Assembly: GCF_024124375.1 (NCBI RefSeq)
Contig: NZ_JAMXRZ010000002.1
Location: 55,819 to 119,818, forward strand
Source of the DNA: Klenkia sp. PcliD-1-E
GTDB lineage: Bacteria > Actinomycetota > Actinomycetes > Mycobacteriales > Geodermatophilaceae
Length of the DNA stretch: 64,000 nucleotides
Reading direction: 5' to 3'
Of this stretch, positions 25,644 to 33,078 are shown piece after piece (position 1 is the stretch's first letter; each line of letters opens with the position of its first letter). A program made the translations under genes and the position numbers. The notes under the pieces were generated by a model. The model was not told the origin of the DNA. It worked only from the letters and a program-made list of their open reading frames with translations, and did not search any database.

Positions 25644-26774
25644 GTGCGCGTCGCCCTGGTCTCCGAGACCTTCACGCCCGCGGTCAACGGCGTCGTCACC
25701 TCGGTGCTGCGGGCGGCCGACCACCTCGCCCTGCGCGGCCACGAGCCGGTGGTCATCGCGCCGAGCGGAGCCGACTACGAGAGCCGGTGCGGCGCGGTGG
25801 TGCCGGTGCACGCCGTCCGGTCGGTGCGGCTGCCGCGGTACCGGGAGCTGCCGCTGGCCGCGCCCACGGGCGAGGTCGGTAACCTGCTCGACGAGCTGCG
25901 CCCGGACGTCGTCCACCTCGCCTCCCCCGCCGTCCTCGGCGCGACGGCGGCGCGCGCGGCGCAGCAGCGCGGCATCCCCGCGGTCGCGGTCTTCCAGACC
26001 GACTTGGCCGCCTACGCCGGCCGGTACCGGCTACCCGGCGGGTCGGCCACGACGTGGCGCTGGCTGCGCACCCTGCACGAGCGGACGGCACTGACCCTCG
26101 TACCCTCCACCGCCACGATGGCCCAGCTGCGCCGGCACGGCATCGGCCCGCTGGCGCTGTGGGCGCGCGGCGTGGACCTGGAGCAGTTCTCCCCCGCGCG
26201 CAGGTCGGATGCCGTCCGTGCCGCCCTGGCCCCCAGCGGGGAGCTGTTGGCCGGCACGGTCGCCCGGCTGGCCGTGGAGAAGCGGTTGCACCTGCTGGGT
26301 CCGGTGTCCGAGCTGCCGGGGGTGCGGCTGGTGGTGGTCGGCGACGGCCCGCAGCGACGGACGCTGCAGCGCCTGCTGCCCCGGGCCGTGTTCACCGGCC
26401 GGGTGGTCGGCGACGAGCTGGGCGGCCTGGTGTCGTCGCTGGACCTCCTGGTGCACCCGGGCGCCGACGAGACGTTCTGCCAGGCGGTGCAGGAGGCCCT
26501 CGCCGCCGGGGTCCCGGCGCTGGTCGCGGCGTCGGGCGGGCCGCTGGACCTGGTCCGGCACGGGGAGAACGGCTGGCTGTGGGCCGGCGACGACCCGTGG
26601 GTGCTGGCCGCCCAGGTCGAGGGCCTGCGCGGTGACCGGCTGGCGCTGCGTGCGGCCGCGAGCCGGGCCCGGGCCTCGGTGGCGCACCGCACCTGGGGCC
26701 GGCTCGGCGACGAGCTGATCGGGCACTACGAGCGGGTGCTCGGCGGGGCGTCGGTGCACCGCCTCGCTTCGTGA
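25644..26774 (+). CDS. GT4 glycosyltransferase (MgtA-like mannosyltransferase family)
   Basis: 376-residue GT-B enzyme. Seen: N-terminal VALVSETFTPAVNGVVTSVLRAADHL, the hallmark of MgtA/PimB-like GDP-mannose-dependent transferases; a DVVHLASP acceptor segment; WARGVDLEQFSP; GTVARLAVEKRLHLL; GDGPQRRTLQ; and C-terminal HPGADETFCQAVQEALAAGVP carrying the E-x7-E motif. Family members add mannose to a membrane glycolipid in actinobacteria. Start GTG 25644. Its stop lies inside a large palindrome that probably terminates transcription. Confidence 0.85.
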   Translation: MRVALVSETFTPAVNGVVTSVLRAADHLALRGHEPVVIAPSGADYESRCGAVVPVHAVRSVRLPRYRELPLAAPTGEVGNLLDELRPDVVHLASPAVLGATAARAAQQRGIPAVAVFQTDLAAYAGRYRLPGGSATTWRWLRTLHERTALTLVPSTATMAQLRRHGIGPLALWARGVDLEQFSPARRSDAVRAALAPSGELLAGTVARLAVEKRLHLLGPVSELPGVRLVVVGDGPQRRTLQRLLPRAVFTGRVVGDELGGLVSSLDLLVHPGADETFCQAVQEALAAGVPALVAASGGPLDLVRHGENGWLWAGDDPWVLAAQVEGLRGDRLALRAAASRARASVAHRTWGRLGDELIGHYERVLGGASVHRLAS

Positions 26775-26839
26775 CCTTGCAGAACGGCAACGCCGCCACG
26801 CCGGTGCTCGGCGTGGCGGCGTTGCGGACCTGCAAGGTC
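26773..26839. terminator. Large palindrome, likely bidirectional terminator
   Basis: 67-nt inverted repeat. Outer arms GACCTTGCAG/CTGCAAGGTC, inner arms of 17 bp (GCAACGCCGCCACGCCG and its complement), 5-nt loop GTGCT. It begins inside the stop codon of the GT4 gene. No T-run follows. Confidence 0.6.
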
Positions 26840-26840
26840 A

Positions 26841-26874
26841 ACGGCCCCGCCCCCGGGATGGGGGACGGGGCCGT
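26841..26874. terminator. Second hairpin, likely terminator of the LAxTG protein gene
   Basis: Inverted repeat with arms ACGGCCCCG/CGGGGCCGT, extended inside by C-run and G-run pairing. It lies 14 bp beyond the stop of the convergent minus-strand gene and directly follows the palindrome at 26773-26839. Confidence 0.55.
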
Positions 26875-26888
26875 CGATCAGAGCTGGG

Positions 26889-28574
26889 TCAGGCGTTGCT
26901 GCGGCGACGCGCGCCGACCAGCAGGCCGGCACCGGTCAGCAGCACCAGGCCACCGCCGACGGCGACCGGGACGGCGGTGAAACCGGTGGTGGCCAGCGAG
27001 GCATCGGTCACGACACCACCGGACACGGTCACCTGGACGACGAGGTTGCGAGTGTTGCCGTCGGCGTCGACGCCGGTGGCGACCAGGTGGTGCGTCCCGT
27101 TGGCGAGGCCGGCGGGGATGGTGACCTCGACGGAGAAGCGGCCGCTGCCGTCAGTGACCACGGTGCCGAGGCTGACCGGCGACGAGTAAACGAGGAGCTG
27201 AACGGTCGACAGCGGAGCGAACCCGTCGCCCTGCAGCGTCAACTTCTGGCCAGCGGTCAGCTTGGAGATGGGACCGGCCGGCCCGGTGATGTCGCCGTTG
27301 TCCTGGGACGGCACGGCCGACGGGGTTGCCGGACCGGCGATGACGGCGGTCATGCCTCCGCTGGCGACGCTGTCCTCGCCGGGGTAACCGGTCTCGTTGA
27401 GGCTGGCGACACCCACGTAGTAGGCGTGTCCGGCCTCGACCCCGATGACGCAGGTGAGGGCCTGACCGGTGGGCGAGCAGACATTGTCGGTTCCGGAGGA
27501 CTGGGCACCCTCGACGATGGCGTAGGCCTGGTAGCCGGTGATGTCACTGGTGTCGGCCGGCGCCGACCAGGAGACACGGATGGAGGAGACACCCGGCACG
27601 ACAACAACGCCGGTCGGGGCAGCTGGGTTGCTGAAGATGTAGACGTCGTCGGTCGAGACCGATGCACCCGGGCCGACCGCGCTGGTCGCGCGGACCGAGA
27701 CGGTGTGGGGGTCTCGGCTGTTGGCGATCGCAATCGTGCCCGAGGTCTTGTCCGTTGCCTGGTCGTAGGCGGTCGTTATCGCCGTCCAAGCGCCGTTGTC
27801 GACCTTGACCTGATATCCGGTGATCGTGGCGTACCCGTCGTCGGTCGGCGGCGCCCAGAAGGAGACAACAGCCGAACCGTCGCTGCCGCTGACCTGCAGG
27901 TTGCCGGGGGCCTTCGGGGCGGCACAGGCAACCCCGGTCGCACTGACCGAGCCGGTGTACTGCTCGCCCACGCCGTCCGCGTCCTCGTTGTCGGTGTAGG
28001 AGAAGGTGTAACCACCGCCGTAACCCGAAAGCGTCTCCTCGGCGGCCCCGCCGTCGCCACCAGCTGCACCGATGAACAACCCTTGGTCGTCGAGAACCAC
28101 GGAGCCGCCGCCGCCACCGCCGCTGTAGAAGAGCGGAGCGTTCGGGTCATCCGCATCGCCGGCCTCGCCCGACACGTCGAAGTCGTTGTCGGAGTCCGTC
28201 GGGTCGGTGTAGGCGTACCCCTGGCCCGCGGAGCCCCCACTGGTCCCGTCAGAATCGCCACCTGCCGTGCCGGCGTGGATCTCGTAGACGTCACCCACCG
28301 AGGTCTCGTCCCGCGTGATGACTACGCCACCGGGCTTGCCTGCCGTGTTGTCGCTGGCCGTACCGCCTCCAGCGCCGTACACCTTCCAGTCGATTGCGCA
28401 GACGCCGTCGCCGACGGTGAAGGAGTTGACGCTGGCCGAGGTGAGCGTCTGACCAGCCACCAGGACATCGGCGGCCGAGGCGATGCCGGTGACGCCCAGG
28501 AGGGCGGTGGACATCCCGATCGTGCTGGCGGCGACGACGCCGAGCGCACGACGGGACGGGGACGTGAAGCGCAT
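26889..28574 (-). CDS. Secreted LAxTG-anchored surface protein with Gly-rich and fibronectin III-like domains
   Basis: About 561 residues. Seen: signal peptide (MRFTSPSRRALG then a hydrophobic core ending ASAA); a Gly/Asp-rich domain (residues about 35-190) with GAGGGTASDN, GGGGGGSVVL and GAAGGDGG; two fibronectin III-like domains beginning near KAPGNLQVSGSDGSAVVSF and AAPTGVVVVPGVSSIRVSW; an Ig-like/IPT segment (GDGFAPLSTVQLL); and a C-terminal sorting signal LATTG, hydrophobic helix, RRR. LAxTG is the class E sortase signal of actinobacteria. Start at ATG 28574 behind GGGGGAG. Probably cell-wall attached; ligand unknown. No sortase gene is in the window. Confidence 0.85.
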   Translation of the reverse strand: MRFTSPSRRALGVVAASTIGMSTALLGVTGIASAADVLVAGQTLTSASVNSFTVGDGVCAIDWKVYGAGGGTASDNTAGKPGGVVITRDETSVGDVYEIHAGTAGGDSDGTSGGSAGQGYAYTDPTDSDNDFDVSGEAGDADDPNAPLFYSGGGGGGSVVLDDQGLFIGAAGGDGGAAEETLSGYGGGYTFSYTDNEDADGVGEQYTGSVSATGVACAAPKAPGNLQVSGSDGSAVVSFWAPPTDDGYATITGYQVKVDNGAWTAITTAYDQATDKTSGTIAIANSRDPHTVSVRATSAVGPGASVSTDDVYIFSNPAAPTGVVVVPGVSSIRVSWSAPADTSDITGYQAYAIVEGAQSSGTDNVCSPTGQALTCVIGVEAGHAYYVGVASLNETGYPGEDSVASGGMTAVIAGPATPSAVPSQDNGDITGPAGPISKLTAGQKLTLQGDGFAPLSTVQLLVYSSPVSLGTVVTDGSGRFSVEVTIPAGLANGTHHLVATGVDADGNTRNLVVQVTVSGGVVTDASLATTGFTAVPVAVGGGLVLLTGAGLLVGARRRSNA

Positions 28575-28731
28575 GTGCGGGGCTCCCCCGTGACTGCCCG
28601 GAGCGCCGGGCACGTGCACGGTTGTCCCGCGCACCACCCCCATCGGCTGCCTGTCAGCACCCTGTGAACGTCATGCGGAGGAAATAAGGAACTTTCTTGT
28701 CCCGCAGTCCGCGCCGGCCTCCTCCTGCACC

Positions 28732-28801
28732 GAAGTCCGTCCTCCTGCAGCAGCTCTGGTGCAGGAGGACGGAGTTCGATCAACTCCCCTGATCAACGCT
28801 G
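28732..28801. repeat. 70-bp composite palindromic repeat, copy A
   Basis: A 46-nt hairpin (28732-28777; arms GAAGTCCGTCCTCCTGCA with one mismatch, centre CAGCTCTGG) followed by a smaller GATCA/TGATC hairpin and CAACGCTG. Copy B at 40839-40908 has the same parts in inverted order. Placed between convergent-free minus-strand genes, in the 236-bp gap upstream of the LAxTG gene and downstream of htdX, so it may also end htdX transcription. Confidence 0.75.
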
Positions 28802-28810
28802 ACCAGGGGG

Positions 28811-29665
28811 TCACAGAGGGCGGACGGTGGCCAGCACGTGGTCGGCGCCCGCCTTCGCGCTGCGGACGGCGAGGTCCCAGCCGTCGTCCCGCCGGCCCGT
28901 GGAGAGGGTGACCGTCGAGGGCAGGAACAGCGGCTTGCGGAATGTCACGTCCACGGAGAACGCCGAGGGCAGCCGGCCGGACAGCGCCGCCAGCGCCCGG
29001 GCCTTGACCCACATGCCGTGCGCGATGGCCCGCTCGAAGCCGAACGCCTTGGCGGTCAGGCCCGACAGGTGGATCGGGTTCACGTCGCCGGAGACCTTCG
29101 CGTAGCGCCGCCCCGCGTCGTCGGGCACCCGCCACACCGCGGCCTGCGCGACGTCCCCGATCGCCAGGTCCGGCACGTCGGGCGCCGACGCGACCGGCGC
29201 CGCGGCGCCGCGGGCCAGGTAGGTCGACCGCCCCCGCCACACCTCGTCGCCGCGCGAGCGCACCGACGCAACCAGGTCCACGGTCGCGCCGCTGCGGTGC
29301 GGGGTGAACCGGTCGGCCCAGACCTCCAGGTCCAGCTTCTCGGTCACCGACACCGGCCGGACGACGTCCACCCGGTTGCGCACGTGCACCAGACCCGGCA
29401 GGGCCAGCGGGAAGGACCGGTCGGCCATCAGCGCGACCTGCAGCGGGAAGGTCAGCACGTGCGGGAAGGTCGGCGGGAGGGTGTCGCCGAACCGGAACCG
29501 GCAGACCTCCGCGTAGTCGGCCACCTGCGCCGGGTCGACCGCCACGGCCACCCGGGTCAGGTGCGTGTCCGGCAGCGGCCCGCCCCGGCCGCGCGCGGTC
29601 AGCGCCGCCTTGGCGAACAGCGGCCCCATCGCCGGGGCCGAGGGCAGGACGACGGGCGTGCCCAT
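28811..29665 (-). CDS. htdX: MaoC-type (3R)-hydroxyacyl dehydratase, HtdX-like
   Basis: 284-residue double-hotdog hydratase. Seen: N-terminal hotdog (RFRFGDTLPPTFPHVLTFPLQ) and C-terminal hotdog with the hydratase-2 motif YAKVSGDVNPIHLSGLTAKAFG then AHGMW, where Asp and His are catalytic. Reaction: reversible dehydration of 3-hydroxyacyl thioesters. It follows fabG4 with a one-base start/stop overlap, the same order as the mycobacterial htdX-fabG4 pair, where the two act as a non-canonical fatty acid elongation or modification module. Confidence 0.88.
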   Translation of the reverse strand: MGTPVVLPSAPAMGPLFAKAALTARGRGGPLPDTHLTRVAVAVDPAQVADYAEVCRFRFGDTLPPTFPHVLTFPLQVALMADRSFPLALPGLVHVRNRVDVVRPVSVTEKLDLEVWADRFTPHRSGATVDLVASVRSRGDEVWRGRSTYLARGAAAPVASAPDVPDLAIGDVAQAAVWRVPDDAGRRYAKVSGDVNPIHLSGLTAKAFGFERAIAHGMWVKARALAALSGRLPSAFSVDVTFRKPLFLPSTVTLSTGRRDDGWDLAVRSAKAGADHVLATVRPL

Positions 29666-31017
29666 CAGGCCCCCAGCAGGTTCTGGCCGCAGACCCTCAG
29701 CACCTGGCCGTTCACCCCGGCACTCGCGGGCTGGGCCAGCCAGGCGATGGCCTCGGCGACGTCCACCGGCAGCCCACCCTGGTTCAGGGAGTTCAACCGG
29801 GCGCCGACCTCGCGGGTGCCGAAGGGCATCTTGGCGGTCATCTCAGTGACGATGAACCCGGGCGCGACGGCGTTGATGGTCGCCCCGCGCGAGGCGAACT
29901 CCGGCGCCCACGAGCGCACCATGCCGATGACGCCGGCCTTGGACGCGGAGTAGTTGGTCTGCCCGCGGTTGCCGGCGATGCCCGACTGCGAGCTGACCGC
30001 GATGACCCGGGCACCGGGCTTCAGCGCGCCGTCGGCGTCCAGCAGGGCCTGGGTCATGTCGAGCTGGGCCTGCAGGTTCACCGCCAGCACCGAGTTCCAG
30101 CGGGCGGCGTCCATGTTGACCAGCAGCTTGTCCCGGGTGATGCCGGCGTTGTGCACCACCACGTCCACACCGCCGTGCCGCTCGGTCACGTGCTGCACCA
30201 ACCGCTGCGCGGCGTCGGGCGCGGTGATGTCCAGCTGCAGCGCCGTCCCGCCGACGCGGTTGGCCACGTCGGCCAGCGCCTGGCCGGCGGCCGGGACGTC
30301 GACGGCGACCACGTGGGCGCCGTCGCGGCCGAGGACCTCGGCGATCGAGGCGCCGATGCCCCGGGCCGCGCCGGTGACGACGGCGACCTTCCCGGCCAGC
30401 GGGGTGGTCCCGCCGTCCGCGCTGGGGACGTCGGCCGCGGTCAGGGTGACGGTCTGGCCGTCGACGTAGGCCGACCGGCCGGACAGGAAGAACCGCAGCG
30501 GCCCGGGCACCGAAGCCTCGGCGCCGTTCGGCACGTACACCAGGTTGGCGGTCGCCCCGGCGCGCAGCTCCTTGGCCAGCGACCGCACCAGGCCGTCGAG
30601 GGCCTGCCGGGCCGCGGCGAGCGCCGGGGACGGCGCCTCGCCGGGGACCTCGCCCAGGACGACGACCCGGCCGTTGGTGCCCAGCCGCTTCACCGCGGGC
30701 GCGAGGAAGTCGTGCGCGGAGGCCAGGTCGGCCGGGGTCGTGACCCCGGTGGCGTCGAGGACGACGGCGGCCACCTTCGGCCCCCGCTCCCCGTCGGCGC
30801 CCACCGGGGACAGCACGGTGACGCCCTCCTCCTTCAGCACCGACTCGACCTCGGCGCGCAGCCGGCCGTCGCCGGCGGAGCCGACCAGGGCCGGCCCGTC
30901 GAGCAGCGGCTGCCCGGGGGCGTAGCGGCGCAGCCGGACCGGCCGGGGCAGACCCAGCTGCCGGGTGATGGTGGACCCGATGCCGGAGTTGGCGAAGTCG
31001 CGGTACCAGTCGCTCAC
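29665..31017 (-). CDS. fabG4: 3-oxoacyl-ACP reductase, FabG4-like (high-molecular-weight FabG)
   Basis: 450-residue protein, about twice the length of ordinary FabG, with an N-terminal flavodoxin-like domain lacking a dinucleotide site followed by a C-terminal SDR domain. Seen: start MSDWYRDFANSG, cofactor motif VTGAARGIGASIAE (about residue 215), NAG, catalytic Ser-Tyr-Lys in SSQSGIAGNRGQTNYSASKAG, and the C-terminal RVCGQNLLGA. FabG4 of mycobacteria is an NADH-dependent 3-ketoacyl-CoA reductase. Lies 13 bp downstream of fadA2. Confidence 0.92.
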   Translation of the reverse strand: MSDWYRDFANSGIGSTITRQLGLPRPVRLRRYAPGQPLLDGPALVGSAGDGRLRAEVESVLKEEGVTVLSPVGADGERGPKVAAVVLDATGVTTPADLASAHDFLAPAVKRLGTNGRVVVLGEVPGEAPSPALAAARQALDGLVRSLAKELRAGATANLVYVPNGAEASVPGPLRFFLSGRSAYVDGQTVTLTAADVPSADGGTTPLAGKVAVVTGAARGIGASIAEVLGRDGAHVVAVDVPAAGQALADVANRVGGTALQLDITAPDAAQRLVQHVTERHGGVDVVVHNAGITRDKLLVNMDAARWNSVLAVNLQAQLDMTQALLDADGALKPGARVIAVSSQSGIAGNRGQTNYSASKAGVIGMVRSWAPEFASRGATINAVAPGFIVTEMTAKMPFGTREVGARLNSLNQGGLPVDVAEAIAWLAQPASAGVNGQVLRVCGQNLLGA

Positions 31018-31030
31018 GGGGTGTCCCTTC

Positions 31031-32317
31031 TCAGCTCTCGAGGATGGCGACGACGCCCTGGCCGCCGGCCGCGCAGATGGAGATCAGCCCGCGCTTGCCG
31101 GGCCCGGCCTCGTGCAGCGCCTTGGCCAGCGAGGCGACGATGCGGCCGCCGGTGGCGGCGAAGGGGTGCCCGGCGGCCAGCGACGAGCCGTTGACGTTGA
31201 GCTTGGACCGGTCGATGGACCCCAGCGGGGCGTCCAGGCCCAGCTTCTCCTTGCAGAAACCCGGGTCCTCCCAGGCCGTCATGGTCGACAGGACCGTCGA
31301 GGCGAAGGCCTCGTGGATCTCGTAGAGGTCGAAGTCCTGCAGGGTGAGGCCGTTGCGGGCCAGCATCACCGGCATCGCGTAGGCCGGCGCCATGAGCAGG
31401 CCCTCCCCGCCGTGCACGTAGTCGACCGCGGCGGTCTGCGCGTCGACCAGGTGCGCCCACACCGGCAGGTTCTTCTCGGCGGCCCACTCGTCGCTGGCCA
31501 GCAGGACCGCCGAGGCCCCGTCGGTGAGCGGGGTGGAGTTCGCCGCGGTCATCGTGGCCCCCTCCCCCCTGCCGAACACCGGCTTCAGGGTCGAGAGCTT
31601 CTCCACCGTGGAGTCCGGGCGCAGGTTGTCGTCGCGGGTCAGGCCCAGGAACGGGGTGACCAGGTCGTCGAAGAAGCCGCGGTCGTAGGCGGCGGCGAGG
31701 TTGCGGTGGCTGGCCACGGCCAGCTCGTCCTGCGCCTCCCGGCCGATCTCCCACTCCTTCGCGGTGATCGCGGCGTGCTCGCCCATCGACAGGCCGGTGC
31801 GCGGCTCGACGTTGCGCGGCTGGTCGGGCACCAGCTGGCCGGGGCGGATGCGGGCGAGCAGCTTGAGCCGGTCGGGCAGGGTCTTCGCGGCGTTGGCGGC
31901 GATGAGCACGCGGCGCAGGTCGTCGTTGACCGCGAGCGGGGCGTCGGAGGTGGTGTCGGTTCCGCCGGCGATGCCGGACTCGATCTGGCCCAGCGCGATC
32001 TTGTTGGCCACCAGGACGGCGGCCTCCAGGCCGGTGCCGCAGGCCTGCTGCACGTCGTAGGCCGGGGTGGCCGGGGACAGCTGCGAGCCGAGCACGGCCT
32101 CGCGGGTGAGGTTGAAGTCGCGGGCGTGCTTGAGGACGGCACCGGCGACGACCTCGCCGACCTGCTCGCCGGCCAGGCCGTGCCGGGCGACGAGGCCGTC
32201 GATGGTCGCGGTGAGCATGTCCTGGTTGCTCGCGCGGGCGTACTTCTTGTTCGACCGGGCGAACGGGATGCGGTTCCCGCCGACGATCGCAGCCTGGCGG
32301 GCGGTGGGGCGGGGCAT
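31031..32317 (-). CDS. fadA2: Acetyl-CoA acyltransferase (thiolase), FadA2-like
   Basis: 428-residue thiolase. Seen: nucleophile Cys in VQQACGTGLEAAV (about residue 95), the C-terminal base region with NVNGSSLAAGHPFAATGGR carrying the GHP His, and CAAGGQG with the second active Cys near the end. Family reaction: thiolytic cleavage or condensation of 3-ketoacyl-CoA. First gene of the fadA2-fabG4-htdX operon, with its start 38 bp from the TetR palindrome, so probably repressed by the divergent TetR protein. Confidence 0.92.
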   Translation of the reverse strand: MPRPTARQAAIVGGNRIPFARSNKKYARASNQDMLTATIDGLVARHGLAGEQVGEVVAGAVLKHARDFNLTREAVLGSQLSPATPAYDVQQACGTGLEAAVLVANKIALGQIESGIAGGTDTTSDAPLAVNDDLRRVLIAANAAKTLPDRLKLLARIRPGQLVPDQPRNVEPRTGLSMGEHAAITAKEWEIGREAQDELAVASHRNLAAAYDRGFFDDLVTPFLGLTRDDNLRPDSTVEKLSTLKPVFGRGEGATMTAANSTPLTDGASAVLLASDEWAAEKNLPVWAHLVDAQTAAVDYVHGGEGLLMAPAYAMPVMLARNGLTLQDFDLYEIHEAFASTVLSTMTAWEDPGFCKEKLGLDAPLGSIDRSKLNVNGSSLAAGHPFAATGGRIVASLAKALHEAGPGKRGLISICAAGGQGVVAILES

Positions 32318-32354
32318 GAGGCCCTCCGAGGTGTGACGAGGTCGCGTTGTCGGT

Positions 32355-32379
32355 ACCGACGGTATCAGGTACCGTCGGT
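32355..32379. promoter_or_regulatory. TetR operator and leaderless tetR promoter
   Basis: Perfect 10-bp inverted repeat ACCGACGGTA / TACCGTCGGT separated by TCAGG. The right arm contains TACCGT (32370-32375), a TANNNT -10 lying 7 nt before the tetR ATG at 32383, so repressor binding would mask the promoter. Placed between divergent fadA2 and tetR. Confidence 0.8.
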
Positions 32380-32382
32380 CAC

Positions 32383-33078
32383 ATGAAATCGACGGCGGTG
32401 ACCCCGGCCGGCACCGTCCCGCGGCGCCGCGACCGGCGCGACTCGAGGTGGGACGAGCACCGGCGAGCCCGCCGCGAGCAGCTCGTCGCCGCCACGGTCG
32501 CCGCCGTGGGCCGGCACGGGCCCGGCGTCGGCATCTCCGAGATCGCCGCCGCGGCCGGCACCAGCAAGACCGTCGTCTACCGGCACTTCGCCGACCGCGG
32601 CGAGCTGCACCTGGCGGTCTGCGCGCAGGTGGCCGAGCACCTGCTCGGGGCCCTGCGGCAGGCGATGACCAGCACCGACCGGCCGCGGCAGATGGTCGCC
32701 GCCGCCATCGACACCTACCTGGCCTTCATCGAGGCCGACCCCGAGCTCTACCGGTTCGTGGTGCACCCGCCGGTCGACCGCGACCCGTCCGCCGACCCCA
32801 TCGCCGGGCTGTCCGAGCTGGTCGGCGAGCAGGCGACCGCACTGGTGGCCCTGGCGCTGCAGCAGGCCGGCCGGCCCACTGCGGCCGCCGAGCCCTGGGG
32901 TCACGGCCTGGTCGGCCTGGTCCGCTCGGCCGCCGACCGGTGGCTGGGCTCCCCCGACCCGATGCCCCGCGCCGAGCTCACCGCACACCTGACCGACCTC
33001 GCCTGGGCAGGCCTGTCCGGCGTCGTCGCGCCCCGCACCCCGCAGACCCAGCACGCCACCACGGAGGGAACCCGATGA
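32383..33078 (+). CDS. TetR-family transcriptional regulator
   Basis: 231-residue regulator. Seen: N-terminal helix-turn-helix GVGISEIAAAAGTSKTVVYRHFADRGEL preceded by an Arg-rich helix; an alpha-helical ligand-binding domain follows. Start at ATG 32383, just after the palindromic operator and consistent with leaderless transcription; the upstream in-frame ATG would begin within the operator region. It overlaps the acyl-CoA oxidase gene by 4 nt. Expected to repress itself and the divergent fatty-acid operon, with an acyl-CoA as a likely inducer by analogy with other lipid-linked TetR proteins. Confidence 0.92.
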   Translation: MKSTAVTPAGTVPRRRDRRDSRWDEHRRARREQLVAATVAAVGRHGPGVGISEIAAAAGTSKTVVYRHFADRGELHLAVCAQVAEHLLGALRQAMTSTDRPRQMVAAAIDTYLAFIEADPELYRFVVHPPVDRDPSADPIAGLSELVGEQATALVALALQQAGRPTAAAEPWGHGLVGLVRSAADRWLGSPDPMPRAELTAHLTDLAWAGLSGVVAPRTPQTQHATTEGTR

